Positions 42,148-51,451 of a stretch of 64,000 bases of DNA are shown here, in pieces. This DNA is from Lachnospiraceae bacterium (lineage in GTDB: Bacteria > Bacillota > Clostridia > Lachnospirales > Lachnospiraceae). The stretch lies in contig JAFSYI010000023.1 of assembly GCA_017450065.1 (NCBI GenBank), positions 29,794 to 93,793 of the forward strand. Direction: 5' to 3'. How positions within the stretch are numbered: the first letter of the stretch is position 1; each line of letters opens with the position of its first letter. The notes beneath the pieces were generated by a model that ran no database searches, was not told the DNA's origin, and saw nothing but the letters and a program-made list of their open reading frames with translations. A program made the translations under genes and the position numbers.

Positions 42148-43212
42148 ATGATGCATACAGATAATTATCTTAATAAGATCATCCGTATATTTCTGACGGC
42201 CGTATTACTGGCTCTGTCTTTGTCCGGCTGTAATAATAATGAAAGCGGAAAGCCGGAGATAAAGGATAAGGATTTGGGAAGCGATAAGATCCGGATAGGG
42301 ATGAGCTTTGATTCGTTTGTTATTGAACGGTGGCAGAGAGACAGGGATGTTTTCGTGGCAACAGCGAGGGAGCTGGGTGCGGAGGTCAACGTCCAGTCAG
42401 CGAACGGAGAGGTGGCCGAGCAGATCTCGCAGATACAGTATTTTATTGACAGGGGAATGGACGCCATAGTGGTGGTTCCCATAGATGCGGACGCGCTTAC
42501 GGACGTGGTGAAGAAAGCGCGTAAGGCCGGGATACCGGTAATGTGCTATGACCGTCTCGTGAGAAATGCGGATTCGGATCTGTATATTTCGTTCGATAAT
42601 GAAATGGTCGGTGACCTGATGGGGCGTTCCCTTTATGCCGCCATAGGCAAGGGCAAGGATGTGATAACCATATGCGGTCCGGAGTCCGATTATAATGTCG
42701 AGCAGGTGGGAAACGGTTTTTCATCACAGACACATAAGAATACCGGACATATTATAGGAAGCTGCAACTGCGATGGCTGGAAGTCGGAGATAGCCTATGA
42801 TTACATAAACGATAATAAGGAGCTTGTTAAGAAGGCTGATGGCATAATGTGCGGTAATGATGCTCTGGCCGGAGTTGTGATAAGGGCCCTGTCGGAGCTC
42901 CGTCTTGCCGGAAAGGTGGTGGTAGTCGGCCAGGATGCAGACCTCGATGCCTGCCAGAGGATAGTGGAGGGAACGCAGGAAATGACGGTATACAAGCCTG
43001 TGGAAAAGCTGGCCAGGAATGCGGCAACCTATGCGGTCAGTCTTGCGCAGGGAGAAAGCGTAAAGACAGCAACCCATTATAATGACGGAACCTATGATAT
43101 TCCGTTCATAAAGCTTCAGCCCGTTGCGGTAAACAGGGATAATATGGATGAGGTGATCATAGGAGGTGGTTACCATCTGAAAGAAGATGTATATATAAAT
43201 GTCACAAAATAG
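42148..43212 (+). CDS. Sugar-binding lipoprotein, XylF/RbsB-like
   Basis: A 354-residue exported lipoprotein: signal peptide with lipobox LSLSGC (Cys28), then a type I periplasmic-binding domain with IRIGMSFDSFVIERWQRD, DAIVVVPIDADALTDVV, AGIPVMCYDRLV, ADGIMCGNDALA and VVVGQDADLDAC. The order matches xylose/multiple-sugar binding proteins. It is encoded between the two-component system and the main ABC operon and has average codon use, unlike the very biased binding protein that follows. It may feed the sensor or the same transporter. AAAGGCG precedes ATG 42148. Confidence 0.87.
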   Translation: MMHTDNYLNKIIRIFLTAVLLALSLSGCNNNESGKPEIKDKDLGSDKIRIGMSFDSFVIERWQRDRDVFVATARELGAEVNVQSANGEVAEQISQIQYFIDRGMDAIVVVPIDADALTDVVKKARKAGIPVMCYDRLVRNADSDLYISFDNEMVGDLMGRSLYAAIGKGKDVITICGPESDYNVEQVGNGFSSQTHKNTGHIIGSCNCDGWKSEIAYDYINDNKELVKKADGIMCGNDALAGVVIRALSELRLAGKVVVVGQDADLDACQRIVEGTQEMTVYKPVEKLARNAATYAVSLAQGESVKTATHYNDGTYDIPFIKLQPVAVNRDNMDEVIIGGGYHLKEDVYINVTK

Positions 43213-43416
43213 TACCAGGGTAGCATTTTTTTGGTAAGTGCTGGAATGTGAACAAAATTATGCTATTATGTTAAAAAAATGAACGAATTGTGAACAAAAA
43301 AATTAAGCAGTTAACAATTTTTTACTATTTGATACATGATATATTACCAACTGTAACAAGTAGCGGTTCGCGTGATGCGAAATCGTGTGACAATTTCAAA
43401 GGGAGGAAATCAAGAA
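43213..43416 (+). promoter_or_regulatory. Control region of the major sugar-binding protein, with direct repeats
   Basis: TGTGAACAAAA occurs at 43247-43257 and again at 43289-43299, 42 bases apart start to start, which is about four helical turns and places them on one DNA face. This is a plausible site for the AraC-type regulator encoded upstream. The region is very A/T-rich; several -10-like hexamers exist but no single promoter is clear. GGGAGG precedes ATG 43417. Confidence 0.45.
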
Positions 43417-44604
43417 ATGAAGAAAAAATTACTTGGTGCAGTTCTCAGCGTAGCAATGGTTGCTACATTACTTGCCGGTTGTGGTGGCGGAGCAGCAGAA
43501 ACAGCAGCTCCTGCAGCTCCTGCAGCTCCTGCAGCAGAAGCTAAGACAGAGGAAGCAGCTCCTGCAGCAGCAGAAGAAGAAGAGAAGACTGATGATGCAG
43601 CAGCAGCTGATACAGCTACTTCAGAAGGCGGCGGACTTGTTGGTGTGGCAATGCCTACAAAGGATCTTCAGAGATGGAATCAGGATGGTTCCAACATGGA
43701 AGCAGAGCTTAAGGCAGCAGGCTACGATGTAGACCTTCAGTTTGCATCAAACGATGTATCAACTCAGGTTTCACAGATTGAGAACATGATCAATGGCGGA
43801 TGCCAGTGTCTGGTTATCGCAGCTATTGACTCTGAGTCACTCGGTGATGTTCTTGCTAAGGCTAAGGATGCTAATATCCCGGTTATCTCTTATGACCGTC
43901 TTATCATGAACACAGACGCTATCACCTACTATGCAACCTTCGATAACTACAAGGTTGGTACAGTTCAGGGCGAGTACGTAAGAGATACTCTTGACCTTGA
44001 CAACGCTGATGGACCTTTCAACATTGAGTTCACAGCAGGTGATCCCGGTGACAACAATGCAGGCTTCTTCTTCAATGGTGCTTATGATGTTCTTAAGAAG
44101 TACATCGACGAAGGAAAGCTTGTTGTTAAGTCAGGACAGAAGACTTTCGAAGAAGTTGCTACAGCTTCATGGGCAACTGAGACAGCTCAGTCAAGAGCAG
44201 AGAACATCCTTTCATCTTACTACACAAGTGAGAAGCTTGATGCTTGGCTTTGCTCAAATGACTCTACAGCACTTGGTGTTGAGAACGCTCTTGCAGCTAA
44301 CTACACAGGCGAGTATCCTATCGTAACAGGTCAGGACTGTGACGTAGCTAACGTAAAGAACATGATCGCCGGAAAGCAGGCTATGTCAGTATTCAAGGAT
44401 ACACGTACTCTTGCTTCAAAGACTGTTGAGATGGTTGATGCGGTTATGAAGGGCGGCGAGGCTCCTATCAACGATACAGAGACATATGACAACGGAACAG
44501 GCGTTATACCTTCATTCCTTTGCGATCCTGTATTTGCAGATGTAAACAACTACAAGGAGCTGCTTATCGATTCAGGTTACTATGCTGAGGGCGACCTTCA
44601 GTAA
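43417..44604 (+). CDS. Multiple-sugar-binding lipoprotein (ChvE/GguC-associated type)
   Basis: A 395-residue binding protein. The signal peptide ends in the lipobox ATLLAGC (Cys22); residues 23-70 are an Ala/Pro/Glu-rich spacer; the type I binding domain follows, with LVGVAMPTKDLQRWNQDG, CLVIAAIDSESLGDVL, IPVISYDRLIM, AWLCSNDSTALGVE and VTGQDCDVANV. These blocks are those of ChvE-type monosaccharide-binding proteins. Codon use is strongly biased to a few codons (GCT/GCA, CTT, AAG), unlike its neighbours, so it is probably very highly expressed. A stable hairpin follows its stop. ATG 43417 (MKKKLLG) is behind GGGAGG; the upstream extension is not coding. Confidence 0.93.
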   Translation: MKKKLLGAVLSVAMVATLLAGCGGGAAETAAPAAPAAPAAEAKTEEAAPAAAEEEEKTDDAAAADTATSEGGGLVGVAMPTKDLQRWNQDGSNMEAELKAAGYDVDLQFASNDVSTQVSQIENMINGGCQCLVIAAIDSESLGDVLAKAKDANIPVISYDRLIMNTDAITYYATFDNYKVGTVQGEYVRDTLDLDNADGPFNIEFTAGDPGDNNAGFFFNGAYDVLKKYIDEGKLVVKSGQKTFEEVATASWATETAQSRAENILSSYYTSEKLDAWLCSNDSTALGVENALAANYTGEYPIVTGQDCDVANVKNMIAGKQAMSVFKDTRTLASKTVEMVDAVMKGGEAPINDTETYDNGTGVIPSFLCDPVFADVNNYKELLIDSGYYAEGDLQ

Positions 44605-44635
44605 TAGCTGAATTAAAACAGAATCAAGACTTAAT

Positions 44636-44664
44636 CATACAGGCGGGCAAGTCCCGCCTGTATG
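44636..44664 (+). terminator. Hairpin after the binding-protein gene
   Basis: CATACAGGCGGG (44636-44647) and CCCGCCTGTATG (44653-44664) form a perfect 12-bp GC-rich stem with loop CAAGT. No T run follows, so it may protect the abundant binding-protein mRNA or only partly terminate before the ABC genes. Confidence 0.65.
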
Positions 44665-44739
44665 TGTAAGTAAATATCCGGTACTACACGGAATCATGAA
44701 ATTTCCCCAAATTCTTTATAAAAAATATACATATCACAC

Positions 44740-44768
44740 TTGCTTAAACAGGATATCTTTAGTATATT
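44740..44768 (+). promoter_or_regulatory. Sigma-A promoter of the ABC ATPase-permease genes
   Basis: TTGCTT (44740-44745) and TATATT (44763-44768) are spaced by 17 bases. The predicted start near 44775 gives an 87-base leader to TTG 44862, allowing the transporter genes to be expressed separately from the binding protein. Confidence 0.55.
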
Positions 44769-44861
44769 TATATATAGATTGACTCCGCTATACTCGAAGC
44801 ATTGTGCAAATTGAGCTGTAGTAACGGATGCATCAAAAATAATGATTGGGAGGGATCGACT

Positions 44862-46400
44862 TTGGCAAATTTAATACTGGAAATGAAAAACATTACCAAA
44901 ACCTTTCCGGGTGTAAAAGCTCTTGACAATGTCAATCTCAAGGTGGAAGAAGGCGAGATCCACGCTCTCGTTGGAGAGAATGGTGCAGGTAAATCCACCC
45001 TGATGAATGTTCTTTCGGGAATCTATCCTTACGGAACATATGAGGGCGACATAGTCTACAAAGGCGAAGTATGTAAGTTCAACAAGATCAAGGATTCCGA
45101 ATCAAGGGGTATCGTTATTATCCATCAGGAACTTGCTCTTATTCCTTACATGACGATCGGCGAGAACATGTACCTCGGAAATGAGCGCGGTAAGAGTGCG
45201 GCGATCGATTGGAACGAGACATACGGTGAGGCTGACAAATACCTTAAGATGGTGGGACTTGAGGACAGCTCAAGAACAATGGTTAAGGACATCGGTACAG
45301 GTAAGCAGCAGATGGTTGAGATTGCCAAGGCTTTGGCAAAGCATGCAAAGCTGCTGATACTTGACGAGCCGACATCTTCACTTAATGAATCGGATTCAAA
45401 GGCACTTCTTGATCTGCTTCTCGACTTTAAGAAGCAGGGTATGACTTCAATCATCATATCTCATAAGCTGAATGAGGTTGCATACGTATCTGATAAGATC
45501 ACGGTTATCCGTGACGGCTCCACTATTGAAACAATAGACTGCAAGGCTGAAGAGATTTCGGAAGACAGGATCATCAAGGGTATGGTTGGCCGTGAGCTGA
45601 CAGACCGTTTCCCGAAGAGGAAGGATGTCAGGATCGGTGAGATCAGTCTTGAGGTTAAGAACTGGACGGTACATCATCCGCAGTATGTTGAAAGAAAAGT
45701 TGTTAATGACGTTAATTTCAATGTTCGTAAGGGTGAGGTTGTCGGTATATACGGACTTATGGGTGCCGGACGTACAGAGCTTGCCATGAGTATCTTCGGT
45801 AAGTCGTACGGAACAAACATTACGGGTACAATGACCATTGACGGTCGTGAAGTACATATCAACACCATCAAGGATGCGATCGAGCATAAGATAGCATACG
45901 TTACAGAGGATCGTAAGGGTAACGGACTTGTCCTGACCAATCCCATTAAGATCAATACTACACTGGCTAACCTGAAGGCAGTCAGCAACAACGGTATCAT
46001 TGATAAGGATAAAGAATATCAGGTTGCCGTTGAGTATAAGGACAAGCTCAGGACCAAGACACCTTCGGTTGAACAGAACGTGGGTAATCTGTCAGGTGGT
46101 AACCAGCAGAAGGTTCTCCTTGCAAAGTGGATGTTTGCAGATCCCGATATCCTGATACTTGATGAGCCTACAAGAGGTATCGACGTAGGTGCCAAGTATG
46201 AGATTTACTGTATCATCAATGATCTTGTTGCAGCCGGGAAGTCGGTAATAATGATCTCGTCAGAGCTTCCCGAGGTGCTCGGTATGAGCGACAGGATTTA
46301 TATAATGAACGCAAGCCGTATGGTAGGTGAGCTTAGTAGTGAAGAAGCTACTCAGGAGATCATCATGAGCAGCATTCTTAAATCAGGAAGGGGTGACTAA
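44862..46400 (+). CDS. Sugar ABC transporter ATPase (MglA/GguA/XylG type)
   Basis: A 512-residue double ATPase. Domain 1 has Walker [10 protein letters not shown], the signature region [14 protein letters not shown] and Walker [12 protein letters not shown]. Domain 2 has a degenerate Walker [10 protein letters not shown], the signature LSGGNQQKV and Walker [13 protein letters not shown]. This asymmetry is characteristic of monosaccharide importers of the ribose/galactose/xylose class. Translation most likely starts at TTG 44862 ([15 protein letters not shown]), 8 bases after GGGAGG; an upstream in-frame ATG at 44802 has no site. Two permease genes follow within 22 bases each. Confidence 0.94.
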   Translation: MANLILEMKNITKTFPGVKALDNVNLKVEEGEIHALVGENGAGKSTLMNVLSGIYPYGTYEGDIVYKGEVCKFNKIKDSESRGIVIIHQELALIPYMTIGENMYLGNERGKSAAIDWNETYGEADKYLKMVGLEDSSRTMVKDIGTGKQQMVEIAKALAKHAKLLILDEPTSSLNESDSKALLDLLLDFKKQGMTSIIISHKLNEVAYVSDKITVIRDGSTIETIDCKAEEISEDRIIKGMVGRELTDRFPKRKDVRIGEISLEVKNWTVHHPQYVERKVVNDVNFNVRKGEVVGIYGLMGAGRTELAMSIFGKSYGTNITGTMTIDGREVHINTIKDAIEHKIAYVTEDRKGNGLVLTNPIKINTTLANLKAVSNNGIIDKDKEYQVAVEYKDKLRTKTPSVEQNVGNLSGGNQQKVLLAKWMFADPDILILDEPTRGIDVGAKYEIYCIINDLVAAGKSVIMISSELPEVLGMSDRIYIMNASRMVGELSSEEATQEIIMSSILKSGRGD

Positions 46401-46402
46401 TA

Positions 46403-47602
46403 ATGGATAAAACTAATATAACTATGACATTAAAGAAATATACCATGACTATCGCCCTTGTTGTTATTATTATCTTTTTCAGCATTACGACAAAGGGTTC
46501 GATCCTTTTGCCTCAGAACATCAATAACCTGTTCTCACAGAATGCATACGTATTCGTTCTTGCGGTTGGCATGCTTCTCTGTATCCTGACAGGTGGTAAC
46601 ATCGACCTTGCCGTAGGTTCGGTAGTCTGCTTCTGCGGTGCTGTAGGCGGTAAGCTTATGGATAACAATGTATCCGTAGGTATTTCGGTTATAGTAATGC
46701 TTCTTGTTGGTATCCTCATTGGTGTTTGGCAGGGATTCTGGATCGCATATATCAAGGTTCCTCCTTTTATCGCAACACTGTCGGGCATGTACGCATTCCG
46801 TGGTCTCTCGAATGTAGTACTTAACGGTATGGTTGTTACGCTGGATGACCCGAAGTTCATCGATGTATTCGGTGGTGGTGCAAATTGCTACGTTAAGGAT
46901 TTCTTAAGAGGAGCAAGTGAAATAACCGATGCCGGACAGACCGGAGTTATTAATCTGACCTGTATGGTTGCGGGCATAATCGCAGTTGTAATATTTATAG
47001 CTTCCGTTGTCAAGGGACGTATGAATGCAACAAAGAGAGGCTATGAGACCACTCCTATCGTTTCAGAGGTGATCAAGGATTCTATCATAAGCATAGTTGT
47101 TCTGTGGGTTACATATAAGCTTGCCAATTACAAGGGGATCCCTACATCATTTATCTGGATCCTTCTGGTGGTGCTTATATACGGTTATGTTACGACCAAG
47201 ACAAGGATCGGACGTCATCTGTACGCAGTAGGCGGTAATGCCAAGGCGGCAGGACTTTCAGGTATCAATACAAAGTATATTTACTTCTTTGCATATATCA
47301 ATATGGGCTTCCTTGCAGGACTGGCAGGTATCCTGACAGTTGCAAGAGCAACATCTGCTCAGCCTACATACGGCCAGGGCTATGAAATGGATGCAATCGG
47401 TGCCTGCTTCATCGGTGGTGCTTCTGCATACGGTGGAATCGGTACGGTTCCCGGAGTTATAATCGGTGCGCTTCTTACCGGTGTTATCAACCAGGGTATG
47501 TCTATCATGGGTATCAATGCCAACTACCAGAAGGTAGTTAAGGGTCTCGTGCTCCTGATAGCCGTTATCTTCGACGTTGTATCCAAGAATGAGAAGAAAT
47601 AA
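46403..47602 (+). CDS. Sugar ABC transporter permease 1 (GguB/XylH type)
   Basis: A 399-residue polytopic permease with about ten hydrophobic segments and the family blocks VLAVGMLLCILTGGNIDLAVGS, YIKVPPFIATLSGMYAFRG, RIGRHLYAVGGNAKAAGLSG and GGASAYGGIGTVPGVIIGALL. It forms the membrane channel with the ATPase encoded 2 bases upstream. A long cytoplasmic loop at about residues 170-240 is typical of the XylH/GguB subgroup. It is paralogous to the next gene, suggesting a heterodimer. Confidence 0.93.
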   Translation: MDKTNITMTLKKYTMTIALVVIIIFFSITTKGSILLPQNINNLFSQNAYVFVLAVGMLLCILTGGNIDLAVGSVVCFCGAVGGKLMDNNVSVGISVIVMLLVGILIGVWQGFWIAYIKVPPFIATLSGMYAFRGLSNVVLNGMVVTLDDPKFIDVFGGGANCYVKDFLRGASEITDAGQTGVINLTCMVAGIIAVVIFIASVVKGRMNATKRGYETTPIVSEVIKDSIISIVVLWVTYKLANYKGIPTSFIWILLVVLIYGYVTTKTRIGRHLYAVGGNAKAAGLSGINTKYIYFFAYINMGFLAGLAGILTVARATSAQPTYGQGYEMDAIGACFIGGASAYGGIGTVPGVIIGALLTGVINQGMSIMGINANYQKVVKGLVLLIAVIFDVVSKNEKK

Positions 47603-47623
47603 TTAAGGAGGAAGGGTGATAAT

Positions 47624-48787
47624 ATGAACAAAGTAGGAAAAGTATTAAAAGAACATACAATGCAGATTATCCTGGTCCTCGTAGTTATCTTCTTTAACAT
47701 TATGACCAAGGGTAAGATGATGATGCCGGCTAACTTTTCGGCACTTATTAATCAGAATGCTTATGTGTACATACTTGCAACCGGTATGCTGATGTGTATG
47801 CTCATAAAGGGTAACATCGACCTGTCGGTAGGTTCGGTAGTATGTTTTGCGGATGCCGTTGGTGCAGTTCTTATGGTTAAGAAGGGCGTTCCGGTATTTC
47901 TGGCTATGCTTATCATGCTGATCGTAGGACTTGCAATCGGATGCTTAATGGGTTGGATAATAGCTTATATCAATATTCCCCCATGGATCGCAACATTGGG
48001 TGGTTTCCTGGCATTCCGTGGACTCGGTACTGCAGTTCTTGGTGGTAACTCGGTCAGCGTAGACAAGAACTATACCAATCTTTTCAATAACTCCATACCG
48101 GCACTGTTCAATATTCCTATGGGCAAGAATACAATGAACGGTATGTGCCTTCTGGTAGGGATCATTGCCTGTGTAATATTGGTTTATACACAGGTAAGAT
48201 CAAGGGCAACCAAGATCAAGAAGGGTTATGAGGCTGAGACACAGACAGCTCTTATCGTAAGATGCGTTATCCTCTGTGCAGTTATCCTGCTCTTCACATA
48301 CAAGCTCGGTATTGACAAGGGTATTCCTCTTACTCTTGTATGGGTTGCAGTGGTAGCTCTTATTTATGACTTTATAACATCCAAGACTGTTATAGGACGT
48401 TACTTCTATACAATGGGTGGTAACGTTGAGGCAACAAGACTTTCAGGTATCGATACCAAGAAGATCCTCTTCCTTGCATACCTCAACATGCAGTTCCTTA
48501 CCATCATCGCAGCATGGATGACAATGGCAAGACTTACATCGGCTAACCCGAATGCAGGTCTTAACTTCGAGATGGATGCCATCTCAGCATGTATCGTCGG
48601 TGGTGTCTCCGCATATGGCGGATCGGGTTCGGTATTCGGTATGGTCGTAGGTGCTACGCTTATCGGTGTTATCAACCTGGGCATGAGCCTTATGGGTATC
48701 GATCCCAACTGGCAGAAGGTAATTAAGGGTGTCGTTCTTCTTGCAGCCGTAGTATTTGAGATCTTCAACAACAGGAAGAAGGCTTAA
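47624..48787 (+). CDS. Sugar ABC transporter permease 2 (GguB/XylH type)
   Basis: A 387-residue permease, paralogue of the preceding one along its entire length: ILATGMLMCMLIKGNIDLSVGS, YINIPPWIATLGGFLAFRG, VIGRYFYTMGGNVEATRLSG and GGVSAYGGSGSVFGMVVGATL align block by block. Transporters of this class often use one permease gene as a homodimer; two adjacent divergent copies point to a heterodimer or to alternative substrate channels. AAGGAGGAAGGGTG precedes ATG 47624. A strong hairpin at 48856 closes the operon. Confidence 0.93.
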   Translation: MNKVGKVLKEHTMQIILVLVVIFFNIMTKGKMMMPANFSALINQNAYVYILATGMLMCMLIKGNIDLSVGSVVCFADAVGAVLMVKKGVPVFLAMLIMLIVGLAIGCLMGWIIAYINIPPWIATLGGFLAFRGLGTAVLGGNSVSVDKNYTNLFNNSIPALFNIPMGKNTMNGMCLLVGIIACVILVYTQVRSRATKIKKGYEAETQTALIVRCVILCAVILLFTYKLGIDKGIPLTLVWVAVVALIYDFITSKTVIGRYFYTMGGNVEATRLSGIDTKKILFLAYLNMQFLTIIAAWMTMARLTSANPNAGLNFEMDAISACIVGGVSAYGGSGSVFGMVVGATLIGVINLGMSLMGIDPNWQKVIKGVVLLAAVVFEIFNNRKKA

Positions 48788-48855
48788 ATCTTATTTTGAA
48801 ACAGCGGCAGATTATATTTGCCAGTTAAAAACGGGTATTAATTTGCCAATAGATG

Positions 48856-48896
48856 GGGACGGCTATTTGATCCGGAGACGGATCGGTAGCCGTCCC
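48856..48896 (+). terminator. Terminator of the sugar ABC operon
   Basis: GGGACGGCTA (48856-48865) pairs with TAGCCGTCCC (48887-48896), and an inner stem GATCCG (48869-48874) with CGGATC (48879-48884) closes the loop. A short T-rich stretch (TTGTTT) follows. The remainder of 48788-48969 holds only this hairpin and the AAGGAG of the next gene. Confidence 0.75.
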
Positions 48897-48969
48897 TTGT
48901 TTAAAGGTTGTCAATATGACGTATTTATAATAAAATGGTAACTATTCAGAAACAATAAGGAGAACCAAC

Positions 48970-49287
48970 ATGGAAATATACGGATTGTCCGACATGACGT
49001 GGATAAGCATTATCGCATGCCTGGCCTGTTTCGGGTTCGGTCTTTATATGGTAAAGACCGGAAAGCCCGGATTTGTCAGGAGTATCAATGATACAGCCAG
49101 ATACAGGGACAAGGAGCAGTATGCGATAAGAGGCGGGAAGCTTCTGTTATATCTGTCGGCAGTATGCCTGATCATGACCGGTCTGTCCTTTGTAAATGCG
49201 ATGATCTCCAACATAATCGGAATTGTCGCAATATGTGTGTTCGGTTATTTTTGGAAGAAGATGAGCGATGAATTCGGCCCTGTTTGA
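48970..49287 (+). CDS. Small membrane protein (DUF3784-like)
   Basis: A 105-residue protein with an N-terminal hydrophobic helix (about 10-27), a short charged loop ([15 protein letters not shown]) and two more hydrophobic helices (about 57-75 and 78-95). The pattern resembles DUF3784 membrane proteins of Firmicutes, but I am not certain of the family and no function is known. AAGGAG precedes ATG 48970. Its end overlaps the uvrC start by 20 bases, so the two are coupled. Confidence 0.7.
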   Translation: MEIYGLSDMTWISIIACLACFGFGLYMVKTGKPGFVRSINDTARYRDKEQYAIRGGKLLLYLSAVCLIMTGLSFVNAMISNIIGIVAICVFGYFWKKMSDEFGPV

Positions 49288-51304
49288 TATTGAAGAAGAA
49301 CTAAAAAAACTGCCCGCCAAGCCGGGCGTTTATATTATGCATGACAAGGATGATACGATCATTTATGTCGGAAAGGCGGTCATCCTTAAGAATCGTGTCA
49401 GATCATATTTCCGGGAGAGCACCACCAAGACACTCAAGATAAGCACAATGGTCAGTAAGATCGCGTGGTTTGAGTATGTCGTCACGGATTCCGAACTGGA
49501 AGCCCTGGTGCTTGAGAATAATCTAATCAAGGAAAATCAGCCAAAGTACAATACTCTGCTCAAGGATGACAAAACCTATCCATATATAAAGGTGACTACA
49601 GGTGAAGATTATCCGCGGGTGTTCATGACGAGAAAGGTGCGGAAGGATAACGCGAAATACTACGGTCCTTATACCTCGGCAGGAGCGGTTAAGGATACCA
49701 TCGAGCTGTTATGCAAGCTGTATAAGATAAGAACATGCAGTCATAAATATACGGAAGATGAGGTGTATGGAAATTCAGATGAAGTAACCCCGGATGCAGG
49801 TATAAATACGGATACCGGAAGAAATGTACATACGGATCCCGGGGATGCGGATGCAGATAAAACAAAAACCTCCGGGATGAGCGTAACCGGAACCGGACGG
49901 GCCTGTCTGTATTATCACATAGATCAGTGCCAGGCCCCCTGTCTGGGACTTGTGAGCAGGGATGAATACAGAAAGTCAATTCAGGGTGCCCTTGATTTCC
50001 TTAACGGAAATTACAGACCGCTTATAAACGAGCTGACTGCCAGAATGAACGAACAGGCGGAGGCCCTTGAGTTCGAGGAAGCTGCGGTCACAAGGGATCT
50101 TATAGAAAGTGTAAGTGCGGTCGCGCAGAAACAGAAGATAACCGATACGGGCGGTGAGGATAAGGATATAATAGCGATGGCAAGAGAGGGTGACTCGGTT
50201 ATCATCCAGGTATTCTTTGTCCGTGACGGAAAGATCATAGGTCGGGAGCACTATTATATGAAGCATACCGAACAGACGGAGAACGAAGAGATAATCAGGA
50301 ATTTTGTTATGCAGTTCTACGCCGGTACGCCATATATACCCAGGGAACTTATCATTCCGGTTGAAACAGAGGATATGGATCTGTGCGCAGAGTGGCTGAG
50401 TGAGAAAAGAGGAGGCAGAGTAAGGCTTACAGTTCCCGTTAAAGGGAAAAAAGAGAAGCTTGTGGAGCTGGCTGAAAAGAACGCGCAGATCGTCCTGAGA
50501 CAGGATATAGAAAAACTGAAAAGGGAGAAGGAAAGAACCGAGGGTGCAATGAACGAGCTTATGGATCTTCTTGACTTAGAAGGAATAAGCCGGATGGAAG
50601 CATATGATATATCAAATATAAGCGGTTATGATTCGGTTGGTTCGATGGTGGTCTACGAAGAGGGAAGGCCCAAGAAAAATGATTACCGTAAGTTCAGGAT
50701 CAGGTCGGTTGACGGACCGAATGATTATGCAAGTATGAACGAGGTGCTTACAAGAAGGTTCATGCATGGCCTGACTGAACGGACTGATATGGCGGAAGCG
50801 GATGAAAACAACGGGGAAAGTAAGGATATCCAGCAGGTGGCAGAGCAGTCGGGTTACGGCAGATTTTCAAGATTCCCCGATCTTATCCTGATGGACGGTG
50901 GAAGAGGACAGGTGAACATAGCCGAACAGGTGCTGGATGATCTTGGCCTGTCTATTCCGGTCTGCGGTATGGTGAAGGATGACAATCACAGGACAAGAGG
51001 GCTTTATTACAACAATGTCGAGATTCCCATATCACGCAATTCGGAAGCCTTTAAGCTTATTACAAGAGTACAGGATGAAGCGCACCGCTTTGCGATAGAA
51101 TTCCACAGATCGCTCCGGAGCAAAGGACAGGTGCATTCGGTGCTGGACGATATAGAAGGTATAGGAGAGAAAAGAAGGCGTGCGCTGATGAAAAGCTTTG
51201 CTTCCATTGAAGAAATAAAGGCTGCCGGTGTTGAAAGGCTGATGGAAGTGCCGTCGATGGACAGAAAATCGGCGCAGAGCGTTTACGATTTTTTCAGGAA
51301 GTGA
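49268..51304 (+). CDS. uvrC: Excinuclease ABC subunit C
   Basis: A 678-residue nucleotide-excision-repair nuclease. The GIY-YIG domain opens with [19 protein letters not shown]; the [17 protein letters not shown] cysteine block, a UVR motif (around [13 protein letters not shown]), the RNase H-like domain with [17 protein letters not shown] and [13 protein letters not shown], and a C-terminal helix-hairpin-helix ([13 protein letters not shown]) follow. Residues about 159-209 are an Asp/Gly/Thr-rich insertion between RTCSHK and RACLYYH not usual in the family, and a second acidic loop precedes [11 protein letters not shown] 49268 lies in the end of the membrane-protein gene. Confidence 0.95.
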   Translation: MNSALFDIEEELKKLPAKPGVYIMHDKDDTIIYVGKAVILKNRVRSYFRESTTKTLKISTMVSKIAWFEYVVTDSELEALVLENNLIKENQPKYNTLLKDDKTYPYIKVTTGEDYPRVFMTRKVRKDNAKYYGPYTSAGAVKDTIELLCKLYKIRTCSHKYTEDEVYGNSDEVTPDAGINTDTGRNVHTDPGDADADKTKTSGMSVTGTGRACLYYHIDQCQAPCLGLVSRDEYRKSIQGALDFLNGNYRPLINELTARMNEQAEALEFEEAAVTRDLIESVSAVAQKQKITDTGGEDKDIIAMAREGDSVIIQVFFVRDGKIIGREHYYMKHTEQTENEEIIRNFVMQFYAGTPYIPRELIIPVETEDMDLCAEWLSEKRGGRVRLTVPVKGKKEKLVELAEKNAQIVLRQDIEKLKREKERTEGAMNELMDLLDLEGISRMEAYDISNISGYDSVGSMVVYEEGRPKKNDYRKFRIRSVDGPNDYASMNEVLTRRFMHGLTERTDMAEADENNGESKDIQQVAEQSGYGRFSRFPDLILMDGGRGQVNIAEQVLDDLGLSIPVCGMVKDDNHRTRGLYYNNVEIPISRNSEAFKLITRVQDEAHRFAIEFHRSLRSKGQVHSVLDDIEGIGEKRRRALMKSFASIEEIKAAGVERLMEVPSMDRKSAQSVYDFFRK

Positions 51305-51357
51305 AATCAGAGGGGTATCCGTTCTGAACAGACAGCGCTTTTTTGGGAAAGTATAAG

Positions 51358-51386
51358 TGGAATGCTTAAAAGACATGTGGTATACT
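51358..51386 (+). promoter_or_regulatory. Promoter upstream of hprK
   Basis: TGGAAT (51358-51363) and TATACT (51381-51386) are spaced by 17 bases, with TG at the extended -10 position. A near-identical arrangement occurs upstream of the GGDEF-like gene (57285-57313). Confidence 0.5.
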
Positions 51387-51451
51387 ATATCATGGTATGC
51401 GGCACACTGGAAAAATGAGTTACTATCATATAAGATGAAAGGCGGACGTAT

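Noticed and set aside
43372-43416. Upstream in-frame start of the major sugar-binding protein
   Set aside because: It would place 15 residues before a perfect lipoprotein signal peptide, and GGGAGG points to ATG 43417.
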